64,000 nucleotides of DNA from JAKLQR01 sp963753165 (lineage in GTDB: Bacteria; Nitrospirota; Thermodesulfovibrionia; Thermodesulfovibrionales; SM23-35), in contig CAVWBP010000015.1 in the NCBI GenBank assembly GCA_963753165.1, positions 1 to 64,000 of the forward strand, read 5' to 3'. The notes beneath the pieces were generated by a model that saw only the letters and a program-made list of their open reading frames with translations, was not told the origin of the DNA and did not search any database. Positions 27,832 through 36,256 of this stretch are shown piece by piece. The translations under genes and the position numbers were made by a program. The stretch's first letter is position 1. Each line of letters begins with the position of its first letter.

Positions 27832-28164
27832 TTATGCATTCAGGAAAGAATCTATTTTTGCTTTCAGCTGCTGCTTTGGCACAACGCCGACGATTTGATC
27901 GAGTTTTACCCCATCCTTGAAAAACATGATTGTGGGTATTCCCATGATTTTATACCGGCTGGCAATTTCAGAGTTTTCATCCGTATTCAGTTTCAGTACC
28001 TTGAGTTTTCCGCTGTATTCCTTTGACAATTCTTCAACGGTGGGAGAGATCATCCTGCAAGGACCGCACCATGCAGCCCAGAAATCGATCATAACGAGCC
28101 CCTGGAATTTGAGGACCTCAACTTCCCAGTTCGCGTTCGTCGCTTCAAGTATGCCTTCTGCCAT
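27832..28164 (-). CDS. trxA: Thioredoxin
   Basis: A 110-residue thioredoxin, the general cytosolic dithiol reductant. The active site FWAAWCGPCRMISP sits near residue 32, and the cis-proline region IMGIPTIMFFKDG follows. No signal peptide is present. The start has AGGAGGAACTT before it. It lies upstream of ffh on the same strand (91 bases) and its promoter region lies between it and the divergent outer-membrane gene. Confidence 0.96.
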   Translation of the reverse strand: MAEGILEATNANWEVEVLKFQGLVMIDFWAAWCGPCRMISPTVEELSKEYSGKLKVLKLNTDENSEIASRYKIMGIPTIMFFKDGVKLDQIVGVVPKQQLKAKIDSFLNA

Positions 28165-28306
28165 AAGTTCCTCCTCTTTCGCCTGTGTTTTTCAGACAGT
28201 ACTTTATAAATTATATTTTCCATGCATGATCTTTGTCAATGGCGCACGGGATGTTCCGGCAATGAATAAAATTGACACTCTCTTGTTTTTTCTGCTATTT
28301 TTAACA

Positions 28307-29086
28307 ATGAGAAAGCGTTGTCTCCTCGCGATAAGTATCCTTTTCCTGCTGGCCGGCACCGGATACGGTTTTGACCTGAAAGGCGTTCAGCCTGTTGACC
28401 CATACGGCATATTTTCGACCTTCAGCGCTGAAAGCCTGCCCCGGGGGAAAGCAGCGTTTTCAGGTGGAGTTGATATATCGATCGACCCTGATTTTTACCG
28501 TTTTGTTTTTAAAACCGCCTATGGACTTACTGATACGATGGAACTTATGATGACCGTCCCCTACGTTTTCAGGAATGATGTGGGCGACGGATTTGAAGAT
28601 ACAGCCTTTGGTTTTAAACACAGGTTTTTTGAGGAAGGCAAATACGGACCTTCCCTCGCATACATGCTCAATGCATCACTGCCTTCAGGCCGGGATGGAC
28701 TTACTACTGACGGTCGATATGGAATTGCGGTAATCGTCAGTAAAAGGGTGGGGCCGGTAAATGGGCACCTCAATTTGATTTACGAGAAACCCGGTGACAG
28801 CAGTTTTGAGGATGAAGTCTCTTTTCTCGCGGGTATCGATTTCTCCGCTTCACATAATTTCAAGCTATTGGGAGAACTCTATTGCAGGAAGAGTCACGAT
28901 TCGGATAGTATTGACCTTGCAGAGGGACGGATCGGGTATCGTTTCAAAACAACGGAATGGATCTATACAAGCTTCGGAGCGGGATTTGACTTTAAGAACA
29001 GAAACCCGGAAACACGGCTCATGTTCTCGGTCACGTTTCTTACCCCTCAGGAGAAGAAGATCAGAAAGATATTTGAAGAGGAATAG
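28307..29086 (+). CDS. Outer-membrane beta-barrel protein, MetA/transporter-like
   Basis: A 259-residue secreted protein. The signal peptide (residues 1-20, CLLAISILFLLAGTGYG) is followed by alternating polar and hydrophobic strands with aromatic girdles (YRFVFKTAYGLTDTMELMMT, DTAFGFKHRFFEEGKYGPS) and an aromatic end pattern, as expected for a small beta barrel of the phenol-degradation MetA-like/transporter family. The start could also be ATG 28262, which would put a hydrophobic stretch before the signal. It ends 8 bases before tatB. Function is unknown; no substrate is suggested. Confidence 0.65.
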   Translation: MRKRCLLAISILFLLAGTGYGFDLKGVQPVDPYGIFSTFSAESLPRGKAAFSGGVDISIDPDFYRFVFKTAYGLTDTMELMMTVPYVFRNDVGDGFEDTAFGFKHRFFEEGKYGPSLAYMLNASLPSGRDGLTTDGRYGIAVIVSKRVGPVNGHLNLIYEKPGDSSFEDEVSFLAGIDFSASHNFKLLGELYCRKSHDSDSIDLAEGRIGYRFKTTEWIYTSFGAGFDFKNRNPETRLMFSVTFLTPQEKKIRKIFEEE

Positions 29087-29094
29087 GGTGAGGA

Positions 29095-29496
29095 ATGTTT
29101 GACATCGGTATGCCTGAGCTGGTCGTAATATTTATCGTTGCATTGCTTGTGCTGGGGCCCAAGAAATTACCTGAACTGGGGAGGGCGCTCGGGAAGGGAC
29201 TCGGGGAATTGAAACGTGCGCTCCAGGATGTAAAGGACCAGGTAGAGACCGAGTTCAAGGAATCTTCCGACGATATAAGAGAAGCGGTAAAAGAGGTAAA
29301 AGACGTAGGGAAGCAGATAGGGTCTGATTTGCGGGAATCCGGCAAAACAATCGACAAAACCTTAAAGGATGCCCAGAAGGATCTGGAAGCAGAGTCCGAG
29401 ACAGTGCAACAGTCCCTTGATGAGGCATTAAAGACTGACGGAAACGAGAACGAGGCAGAGTCCGGAGCAGGACAGAATACAGAGAAAAACTCTTGA
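29095..29496 (+). CDS. tatB: Sec-independent translocase subunit TatB/TatA-type
   Basis: A 133-residue protein with one N-terminal transmembrane helix (residues 7-21), the hinge GPKKLPELGRALGKGLGELK and a long charged amphipathic coiled coil. The MFDIGMPELVVIF start with a Glu in the membrane segment resembles TatB rather than TatA. It works with TatC in exporting folded proteins. It sits 99 bases upstream of tatC. There is no separate tatA here, so it may serve both roles. Confidence 0.85.
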   Translation: MFDIGMPELVVIFIVALLVLGPKKLPELGRALGKGLGELKRALQDVKDQVETEFKESSDDIREAVKEVKDVGKQIGSDLRESGKTIDKTLKDAQKDLEAESETVQQSLDEALKTDGNENEAESGAGQNTEKNS

Positions 29497-29595
29497 TCAA
29501 ATATGATATTCCCTTTCGATATTGTCAACCCATCCGGCCACAGTCTTCTTGTGTCATATGTGATGAGCTGATACGGTCAGGGGCGGAGGACCAGC

Positions 29596-30378
29596 ATGGC
29601 AGAGCCTAAAGTTATGTCTTTTCTTGATCACCTCGGAGATCTGAGAAAAAAAATTACGATATCGCTGATCGTATTGATGGGTGCTTTCATGGTAACGTTC
29701 AATTACTCTGAATATATCCTCGGGTTTCTTATGTTCCCGCTTAAATACAACCTGGAATTTTCGGTGCAGAAGATGTATCTGTACTTTTCCCCTCAGGACA
29801 AGCTCAATAGCACCAAACTGATCTTCCTCTCCCCTGTCGAGGGGTTCTGGATGAATATGAAGATTTCCCTCGTGGCTGCAATGATCCTCTCTGTCCCGGT
29901 TTTCTTCCAGCAACTCTGGAGTTTTGTTTCACCGGGACTCCATGGAAAAGAGAAAAAATACGTGGTTCCGTTCGTTCTCATAGGGACTATTCTGTTTCTT
30001 ATCGGGGTATCGTTCTGTTTCTTTATCGTCCTGCCCTTTGCGATGAGTTTTTTGCTTACCTATAAATTAGGCGACTATATGATGCCCATGCTGTCCGTCG
30101 GTATGTATGTTGACTTCTGCCTTAAATTTATTCTTGCCTTCGGCGCTGTTTTTGAACTCCCGATCATTATCCTCTTTTTTACCCGCATGGGCTTTGTGAC
30201 GCCAAAGACCCTTGCAAAACACAGGAAATATGCTATCCTGCTGGCTTTTGTCGCTGCAGCCATCCTGACGCCGACGCCGGATGTCTTTAACCAGACCCTT
30301 ATGGCTGTACCGATGATCGTTCTCTATGAAGTCGGCATTCTTGTGTCGCGAATCTTTGCGGTAAAAGAGGTCGTATAA
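29596..30378 (+). CDS. tatC: Sec-independent translocase subunit TatC
   Basis: A 260-residue polytopic protein with six predicted helices. The cytoplasmic start MSFLDHLGDLRKKITIS and the conserved FVSPGLHGKEKKYVVPFVL are present, as is the late segment AAAILTPTPDVFNQTLMAVP. TatC recognises twin-arginine signals and assembles with TatB. The stop codon overlaps the start of the next gene by one base (TAATG), so the two are translationally coupled. Confidence 0.96.
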   Translation: MAEPKVMSFLDHLGDLRKKITISLIVLMGAFMVTFNYSEYILGFLMFPLKYNLEFSVQKMYLYFSPQDKLNSTKLIFLSPVEGFWMNMKISLVAAMILSVPVFFQQLWSFVSPGLHGKEKKYVVPFVLIGTILFLIGVSFCFFIVLPFAMSFLLTYKLGDYMMPMLSVGMYVDFCLKFILAFGAVFELPIIILFFTRMGFVTPKTLAKHRKYAILLAFVAAAILTPTPDVFNQTLMAVPMIVLYEVGILVSRIFAVKEVV

Positions 30379-30656
30379 TGCCGACGATACGGGGCAAGAG
30401 CCTCAAGGCGATTGCATTTGATATAGCCGAAGGCTATGTTGTGGTGAACCCCATTTTCCTTAAATCGATCGATGCTGAGTCGTTGAAAGGTCTCCATAAT
30501 GAGCTCATGAGGGGTCAAATAGAAATACGGAGCGGGAAGTTCCCTACAGGAGACACCCAGGCGATACGGTGGAGAAACACACGCCTTCAGAGACTGAATT
30601 CCGCGGTTATGATACTCAAGAACTTTGCCCGTGAGCGAAGAATTATTCTTATGTGA
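30378..30656 (+). CDS. Uncharacterised 92-residue protein coupled to tatC
   Basis: I do not recognise this family. The protein is basic, with no signal peptide or transmembrane segment. It contains an AFDIAEGYVVVNPIFLKSI segment and a basic C-terminal part (NTRLQRLNSAVMILKNFARE). Its ATG overlaps the tatC stop (TAATG), and it ends 22 bases before the HEAT gene. The position suggests co-expression with the Tat genes, but no role can be given. The overall composition and the overlap support it as a real gene. Confidence 0.6.
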   Translation: MPTIRGKSLKAIAFDIAEGYVVVNPIFLKSIDAESLKGLHNELMRGQIEIRSGKFPTGDTQAIRWRNTRLQRLNSAVMILKNFARERRIILM

Positions 30657-30678
30657 TCATTGACTGCTTCACGATACT

Positions 30679-32343
30679 ATGGTAATTTTAAGCATGGAGA
30701 TTCCCGAGGATATCAAAGAGGCAAAGGATATTGTACAGACCCTCCTTAAGGCCAAAAAGACCCTCAGGATGTATCCCCAGAACAATCCCGTGTACCAAAA
30801 GACCCTGGAAGATGCGAATGACCGTTTCAGGGATTTTTTTGCTTACAATAATACGCTCACTCTGAAAATAAAACAGAACAGCATTCTCTATGAGGATGAA
30901 CAGGTCTTCTACAGTCCTGAAAAAGAGGATAATCTCGCACTCTTCTTTTTTAAGGACGGGCTGCGGGAATTAACATTCAAAAAAGGGTTATCACAGGAAG
31001 AACTCGAAGAATTTTTGAGGCTCATTGCCCTCGATTTTGACAGGGAGGCAATTGACGATGATGTGGTTACCCTTATGTGGGAAAAGGATTTTCAGGATAT
31101 CCAGTATGTTGTTGACGAGGCATATCTTGTTGACGCAGATGCGGAAAGCTACGAGCAGGCGGCAGAAGAAAAGATAAAAGAACAGGTTACTGATGTAAAC
31201 GACCTTATGCGCGCTTATTCCGACGGGTTTACTGAAGAAGACGTCAAGAGTGTATCTATTGTGCCGCTCGCTGACAGCGATCTCCAGTCGCTGGTCAAGG
31301 AGCTTGAAAAAGATTCAGCCGACAAGATAGATAAACTGGTTGCCATTCTTTTTGAACTGGTCCGTCTCGCAGAGCAGAAGCGCGACTTTGAGGATATCGC
31401 GGTGTACTGCAAGGACGCGATTGCATATGCAATGATGCATGGGAACCTCACTGCAACTCTCGATCTCATGAAGCGTTCCCATGAGGTTATAGATAATCAA
31501 ACGTTGGCTGAAGACGAGAAAAAGCATATGAGATCACTCACGCTCTTCCTCGGCAGCGAGGAGGTTGTGGGTTCCCTGGCCGAAATGCTCGACAGCGGGG
31601 TAGACATAGAGGAAAAAGTCCTCGATGAGTTTTTCGGTTATCTGGAAAAGAATGCCATAGAACCGCTGATTAAGTACCTTGGCGAGCTTAAGACGATCCG
31701 CGCACGCAGAAATGTCATACAGGCCCTTATCGTTCTCGGAAAAAAAGATATCCAGGCAGTCGCAAGAGGGCTCGATGACCAGAGATGGTACGTGGTGCGG
31801 AATATCATTTACGTGCTTCGGAAAATAGGTGACAGAAGGGCTATCGAGCACCTCCTGAGAACTATCAGGCACGGAGATATTCGAGTGAGAAAAGAAGGGA
31901 TCAGGTCACTGGGAGAACTCGGAGCACGCGAGGTCATTCCGACTTTACGGGAGTGTTTTAGCGATCCCGATATTCAGATCCGCGTGGCAACCGCAAAGGC
32001 CTTCGGGCATATCGAATCCGAAGCGTCGAAGAGGATCATGCTTGACCAGATCACGGCAAAAGAGTTCAGGGACAAGGAATTGGAGGAAAAGAAGGAATTC
32101 TTCGAAGTCCTTTCACACTGGAAGGATCAGGAGGTTTTCGATTTTCTGGTGAAGGTTCTCAAGTCCAGATTCTTTTTCAACAGGGCCAAATTGTTCGAAA
32201 ACCAGGCATGCGCTGCATTGTGTCTCGGTTTCCTGGGAAACAAGGATGCGCTCCCCGTTCTTTATGCGGTGAGAGACTCGAATAATAAACTGGTGAGTGA
32301 TTTCGCCGGCATTGCCATAAAGAAGCTGGAATATGGAACTTAA
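30679..32343 (+). CDS. HEAT-repeat protein
   Basis: A 554-residue protein. The N-terminal 220 residues include a helical start (TLLKAKKTLRMYPQNNPVYQ) and an acidic spacer. From about residue 310 there are HEAT-type repeats: IEPLIKYLGELKTIRARRNV, GLDDQRWYVVRNIIYVLRKI, HLLRTIRHGDIRVRKEGIRS and CFSDPDIQIRVATAKAFGHI. Such repeats act as protein scaffolds. ATG 30694 is an alternative start, giving MEIPEDIKEAKD. The stop overlaps the start of the HD-GYP gene by 11 bases, so both may form a signalling pair. Confidence 0.8.
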   Translation: MVILSMEIPEDIKEAKDIVQTLLKAKKTLRMYPQNNPVYQKTLEDANDRFRDFFAYNNTLTLKIKQNSILYEDEQVFYSPEKEDNLALFFFKDGLRELTFKKGLSQEELEEFLRLIALDFDREAIDDDVVTLMWEKDFQDIQYVVDEAYLVDADAESYEQAAEEKIKEQVTDVNDLMRAYSDGFTEEDVKSVSIVPLADSDLQSLVKELEKDSADKIDKLVAILFELVRLAEQKRDFEDIAVYCKDAIAYAMMHGNLTATLDLMKRSHEVIDNQTLAEDEKKHMRSLTLFLGSEEVVGSLAEMLDSGVDIEEKVLDEFFGYLEKNAIEPLIKYLGELKTIRARRNVIQALIVLGKKDIQAVARGLDDQRWYVVRNIIYVLRKIGDRRAIEHLLRTIRHGDIRVRKEGIRSLGELGAREVIPTLRECFSDPDIQIRVATAKAFGHIESEASKRIMLDQITAKEFRDKELEEKKEFFEVLSHWKDQEVFDFLVKVLKSRFFFNRAKLFENQACAALCLGFLGNKDALPVLYAVRDSNNKLVSDFAGIAIKKLEYGT

Positions 32344-33736
32344 GGAAGAGAAAGAAATACACAGGACCGCACAGGATATCATCAATCAGCTTTCTGTGAT
32401 CCTGAGGACCGCCCATATTCACGATCCCGGCAATATTGCCGTGGTGACCGCCATTGAAAAATTCCTCCTGCTCGTGGGTCTTATCACACAGACAGAATCT
32501 CAAATCAAACTGGAACTTGTCGGAGAGTTTTTTTATCTGAATGATACGAGAGTGCGATATCCGCTTGAGTATCTTCTGAATTTCGATTTTCTTATCAGAG
32601 AATTCAAGAAACGCGAGATCGGAAAGGTAGTTTTCCTGGACGGACTGGAGTCCACCGACGTCCAGGTATTTCTCAGGGGATTCATCGCTGCAGGGTTCTC
32701 GGATGCACCCTACGATACCTTCTCGGGTATTATGGTGGAGACCGATAATATTGAGACAGGAAACCTGAAGAAGATAGCAGAAGGAACTGACGCAGATGCG
32801 CGAAAAGTGATCAAGAGAGTCTACTATCATGCAGTCTCTTTCAGCCAGGGAGTGATGACTAAAATAAAATCCGGCGAAAAAGTGAATGTTAAGAAGGCAA
32901 AGAGGATAGTAGAGTCCATGGTTGACCATATACTGGAAGAGGAGAAGCTTCTGGTAGGGATGACGGCGATCAAGGACTATGATGAATATACCTATCACCA
33001 TTCGGTGAATGTGAGCATTCTTTCGATAGCGCTCGGGCAGAGGCTTGGATTCAATAAAAGACTGCTGACTGAACTCGGGCTTGTCGCGCTGTTTCATGAT
33101 ATCGGAAAGATCGAAGTCCCGAACGAGGTATTGAACAAATCAACAAATTTTACCGAGGATGAATGGAAGCTTATCAAGAAGCATCCGATATGGGGACTGA
33201 AGGCGATTCTCAGGCTGCGGGGGCTTGACGCTACCTCAATTCGTTCCGCAATCGTTGCGTTTGAACATCACATCTACTATAACCTTTCCGGATATCCAAA
33301 GGTTATGCACTACGGTGAGCTTGACCTCTTTTCACGGATCGTAAGTCTCGTGGACCAGTATGATGCAATGACCTCTGCGCGGGTGTATTCAAGAATTCCC
33401 CTGTCGCCCGACAAGGCTCTCAGTATCATGATGGAGAGGTCAGGCTCGCAGCTCGACCCCCTCCTCTTTAAATTCTTCATCAACATGGTCGGCGTCTTTC
33501 CGATCGGGACACTTGTGATGCTTGATTCCAAGGAAATGGGGCTTGTCTACGAGAGCGATATAGTGTTTGCAGACCGACCGAGGGTAATGGTCATCATCGA
33601 CAGCAAGGGGAAAAAGGTCAGCGGGCCGGTGGTGAATCTCACGGAAAAGGATGCAACCGGGAGATATTTGCGGTCGATCGTGAAAACCCTCGATCCGAAC
33701 AGGTACAAAGTCAACATGGCCGAATACCTGCTATAA
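32333..33736 (+). CDS. HD-GYP domain cyclic-di-GMP phosphodiesterase-type protein
   Basis: A 467-residue protein with an HD-GYP domain in the C-terminal half. The residues HHSVNVSILSIALGQ, ALFHDIGKIEVP (HD), KKHPIWG, FEHHIYYNLSGYPKV (GYP) and DQYDAMTSARVY match the metal-binding and cyclic-di-GMP binding pattern, so hydrolysis to GMP or pGpG is likely. The N-terminal 200 residues show no recognised sensor and are predicted to be soluble. Overlap with the HEAT gene suggests a functional link. Two PilZ proteins in this window are potential responders to the same second messenger. Confidence 0.88.
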   Translation: MELKEEKEIHRTAQDIINQLSVILRTAHIHDPGNIAVVTAIEKFLLLVGLITQTESQIKLELVGEFFYLNDTRVRYPLEYLLNFDFLIREFKKREIGKVVFLDGLESTDVQVFLRGFIAAGFSDAPYDTFSGIMVETDNIETGNLKKIAEGTDADARKVIKRVYYHAVSFSQGVMTKIKSGEKVNVKKAKRIVESMVDHILEEEKLLVGMTAIKDYDEYTYHHSVNVSILSIALGQRLGFNKRLLTELGLVALFHDIGKIEVPNEVLNKSTNFTEDEWKLIKKHPIWGLKAILRLRGLDATSIRSAIVAFEHHIYYNLSGYPKVMHYGELDLFSRIVSLVDQYDAMTSARVYSRIPLSPDKALSIMMERSGSQLDPLLFKFFINMVGVFPIGTLVMLDSKEMGLVYESDIVFADRPRVMVIIDSKGKKVSGPVVNLTEKDATGRYLRSIVKTLDPNRYKVNMAEYLL

Positions 33737-33970
33737 GTCATTCCTCAACCCGTGATCCCCAGCCTAGACTTCCGGGAAGGTTTCCGCAAGCCGGCGCCGC
33801 AATGCACAATCAGAAGCATGTGGAGATAATACCATCACAATAATTAATCAAGCGCTTATTCATGATAGCGGGCATTCTTTCACGAAATACTTGAGATTTT
33901 ATCGATTTTCATATTAAATATTATAGAGAATTAAGCACCGTTTCACAAAATAATCACGAGGAGTACAGTA

Positions 33971-34492
33971 ATGATTGTTGGAAAACCACTTTTTACAACC
34001 CATCAGATACAAAACAGGGTGCAAGAACTGGCCGGCAGGATTTCGCATGATTATGCGAAGAAAGAGCTGCTTGTTGTGGGGATTCTGAAAGGCGCATTTA
34101 TGTTTTTCTCCGATCTTGTCAGGAACATAGAGGTGCCTCTTACCCTCGATTTTGTCATTGCTTCGAGTTACATGAAAACGCAGAGCACGGGTGAGGTAAA
34201 GGTATTTTACGATATCCGGGGCGACCTGTCGGAAAGTCATGTGCTTTTGATAGAGGATATTGTCGATACAGGAATAACTCTGAATCACATACGGGAGAGA
34301 ATAATTGCCCGTGGTCCGAAAAGTCTGAAAATTTGTTCATTCCTCGACAAGAGGGAGAGAAGGATTGTTGATGTCCCGATGGATTACATCGGGTTTGAAA
34401 TACCAAATGAATTTGTAGTCGGATACGGACTCGACTATGAGAACCGGTTCAGAAACCTTCCTTATATATCGATTTTCAAGAAAAAGGCATAG
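33971..34492 (+). CDS. hpt: Hypoxanthine phosphoribosyltransferase
   Basis: A 173-residue purine-salvage enzyme that makes IMP or GMP from hypoxanthine or guanine and PRPP. The PRPP motif LIEDIVDTGITLNHI and the base-binding FLDKRERR segment are present; SYMKTQSTGEVK is the flexible loop. The length matches bacterial Hpt. The start is preceded by GAGGAGTACAG. It is followed by a PTPS/QueD-family gene after 9 bases. Confidence 0.93.
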   Translation: MIVGKPLFTTHQIQNRVQELAGRISHDYAKKELLVVGILKGAFMFFSDLVRNIEVPLTLDFVIASSYMKTQSTGEVKVFYDIRGDLSESHVLLIEDIVDTGITLNHIRERIIARGPKSLKICSFLDKRERRIVDVPMDYIGFEIPNEFVVGYGLDYENRFRNLPYISIFKKKA

Positions 34493-34501
34493 GATAGGAT
34501 T

Positions 34502-34873
34502 ATGTATGAATTAATGGTCGAAACACTTTTTTCCTCTGCACATCAACTGAGAGGCTACAAGGGAGACTGCGAAAGAATCCACGGTCATAACTGGAAGGTG
34601 CAGGTCTATGTTCTTGCCGAGAAACTGAATGAACTTGATATCGCAATAGATTTCCATGAATTAAGGAGACTTACAGGGGAGGTTGTGGCACAGCTTGACC
34701 ACGGGTTCCTCAATGAGATATTTCCCTTTACCGAAAAAAATCCTTCTTCTGAGAATATTGCAAAATGGATCTACGATTCTTTAAGAAAAAGGATCAGCGA
34801 TGAGAATATTCATCTGTCAGCAGTCACGGTATGGGAATCAGAGACTGCTTCCGCTACCTATTTTGAAGACTGA
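34502..34873 (+). CDS. queD: 6-carboxytetrahydropterin synthase / PTPS family
   Basis: A 123-residue member of the 6-pyruvoyl tetrahydropterin synthase superfamily. Zinc-binding histidines lie in FSSAHQL and IHGHNWKV with the catalytic Cys (GDCERIHGH) between; the Glu of VWESETASA completes the pterin site. These residues fit QueD, which makes 6-carboxy-5,6,7,8-tetrahydropterin for queuosine, but related PTPS-III forms cannot be excluded. It forms a pair with hpt. No queC or queE is nearby. Confidence 0.85.
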   Translation: MYELMVETLFSSAHQLRGYKGDCERIHGHNWKVQVYVLAEKLNELDIAIDFHELRRLTGEVVAQLDHGFLNEIFPFTEKNPSSENIAKWIYDSLRKRISDENIHLSAVTVWESETASATYFED

Positions 34874-34992
34874 ATGCCGGTTTCTTCCGGGAATCATGTG
34901 GCATACCCGTGAACTTTTGGGTTAAAATAAATAAACTAAAGTTTTAAAATCAGCAATACGGAGAAAGGGAAGGAATGGAATAGTCTTCGGAA

Positions 34993-35616
34993 ATGACTAT
35001 CAGGATCGCAATAGGGTGTCACAGTTATCTGCTCGGAGAAGGCTTAAAAAGACTTTTTAAGCATGACGATGCAGTCGAAATTATCGGTATTTTTGATGAG
35101 GGGATCGATATCCGGGAGATTGTCAAGCTTGATCCCGACATTATCCTCACCGACTTTAAAATATTCCGTTCTTTTCCCCATGCTTTTCTTGAAAACAATA
35201 AAATTAAGATCATCATTATATCCGACGGGGCATGGCTGCGGGAAAACGAAAACCAGATACCGGAGCTTATATCCAGAGGAGTCGCCGGTATTATGGCTCC
35301 GGAATCAGATTCAGCGCGTCTTCGGGAAGCAGTCAGGGTAGTTTTTTCTGGCGAACTATGGCTGGACAGAAAGCTGATCAAGAATCTCCTCACAAACATG
35401 CGAACCTTCGACAAGAAGATCGACCTCACCAAAAAGGAGAGGGAAGTCGTATCCCTTATCTGCCATGGATGCAGAAACAAGGAGATAGCCCAGCAGCTTG
35501 ATATCAGTGAACAGACAGTAAAATCTCATTGCAACCGTATCTTCAAGAAAGTCGGTGTTTCAGACAGGCTGCAACTGGCCCTCTATACGCGCAGGATGTG
35601 GCCGGGCATGTTTTGA
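34993..35616 (+). CDS. LuxR-type regulator with degenerate receiver domain
   Basis: A 207-residue response-regulator-like protein. The N-terminal fold follows a receiver domain and keeps the Asp at the phosphorylation site (DPDIILTDFKIF), but the acidic pair that binds Mg2+ is replaced (RIAIGCHSYLLGEG). This makes normal phosphorylation doubtful. The C-terminal LuxR/FixJ HTH is well conserved (LTKKEREVVSLICHG, NKEIAQQLDISEQTVKSH). It has no adjacent kinase. Probably a transcription activator responding to another input. Confidence 0.87.
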   Translation: MTIRIAIGCHSYLLGEGLKRLFKHDDAVEIIGIFDEGIDIREIVKLDPDIILTDFKIFRSFPHAFLENNKIKIIIISDGAWLRENENQIPELISRGVAGIMAPESDSARLREAVRVVFSGELWLDRKLIKNLLTNMRTFDKKIDLTKKEREVVSLICHGCRNKEIAQQLDISEQTVKSHCNRIFKKVGVSDRLQLALYTRRMWPGMF

Positions 35617-35773
35617 GTATTAAAACTATAGTTTGAGTATACCTAACCCCTTTTGTGCCGAACATTCAATCTTTCGGGTAATTGAAAAAACATTCAATTC
35701 GTTGTATAAGAATATTGGTAGAGTATAAAAGCGGTATTCATGGAAAAGCAGCAAGAGTCTCTGGAGCGCGAAT

Positions 35774-36166
35774 TTGATACTAAGGCTTACCTGTCCCGAA
35801 TGCAAGAAAGATTCTTTCAGCGCAGACGCTGAAATGTTCAAACCATGTCCGTATTGCGGCATACAGTTTAGCGGCAGGTTTGGTTCGGAAAAACGGAGAA
35901 CATACCGTATTCACAAAGAGATACCCTGCTCCCTCTCACACCAGGGAAAGCATTTTCCCGCCTGCACCATTAACTTGTCTGAGACAGGTTTGAGTATTAA
36001 AATTGACGGCAGCAGACCGCTCATGGTTGGTGACGTGATGCACCTTGAACTCGCAAATAACCCGCTCAAAGCGCAGGTAATGTGGTCATTCGACCATCCA
36101 AAATCGAATGCGACCATGTCCGGGTTAAGGATCCTCGAGGGCGCAGTAAACATTTCCCAGGGCTGA
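35774..36166 (+). CDS. Zinc-ribbon/PilZ domain protein
   Basis: A 130-residue protein starting at TTG with GGAG at 35763. Residues 6-28 form a short zinc ribbon with two CxxC pairs (CPECKK and CPYC). Residues 40-125 are a PilZ domain with both cyclic-di-GMP contacts, RRTYR (RxxxR) and NLSETGLSI (D/NxSxxG). It is a likely cyclic-di-GMP receptor. It follows the LuxR gene by about 160 bases. The specific output is unknown. Confidence 0.78.
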   Translation: MILRLTCPECKKDSFSADAEMFKPCPYCGIQFSGRFGSEKRRTYRIHKEIPCSLSHQGKHFPACTINLSETGLSIKIDGSRPLMVGDVMHLELANNPLKAQVMWSFDHPKSNATMSGLRILEGAVNISQG

Positions 36167-36256
36167 TCATCCCGCATATTTAAGTTTTAAAACTTCCCGA
36201 TTTTCTGATACAATTGTAAACTCACAAGAATGATTTTTCAAAACGGAGGAGAGAGA

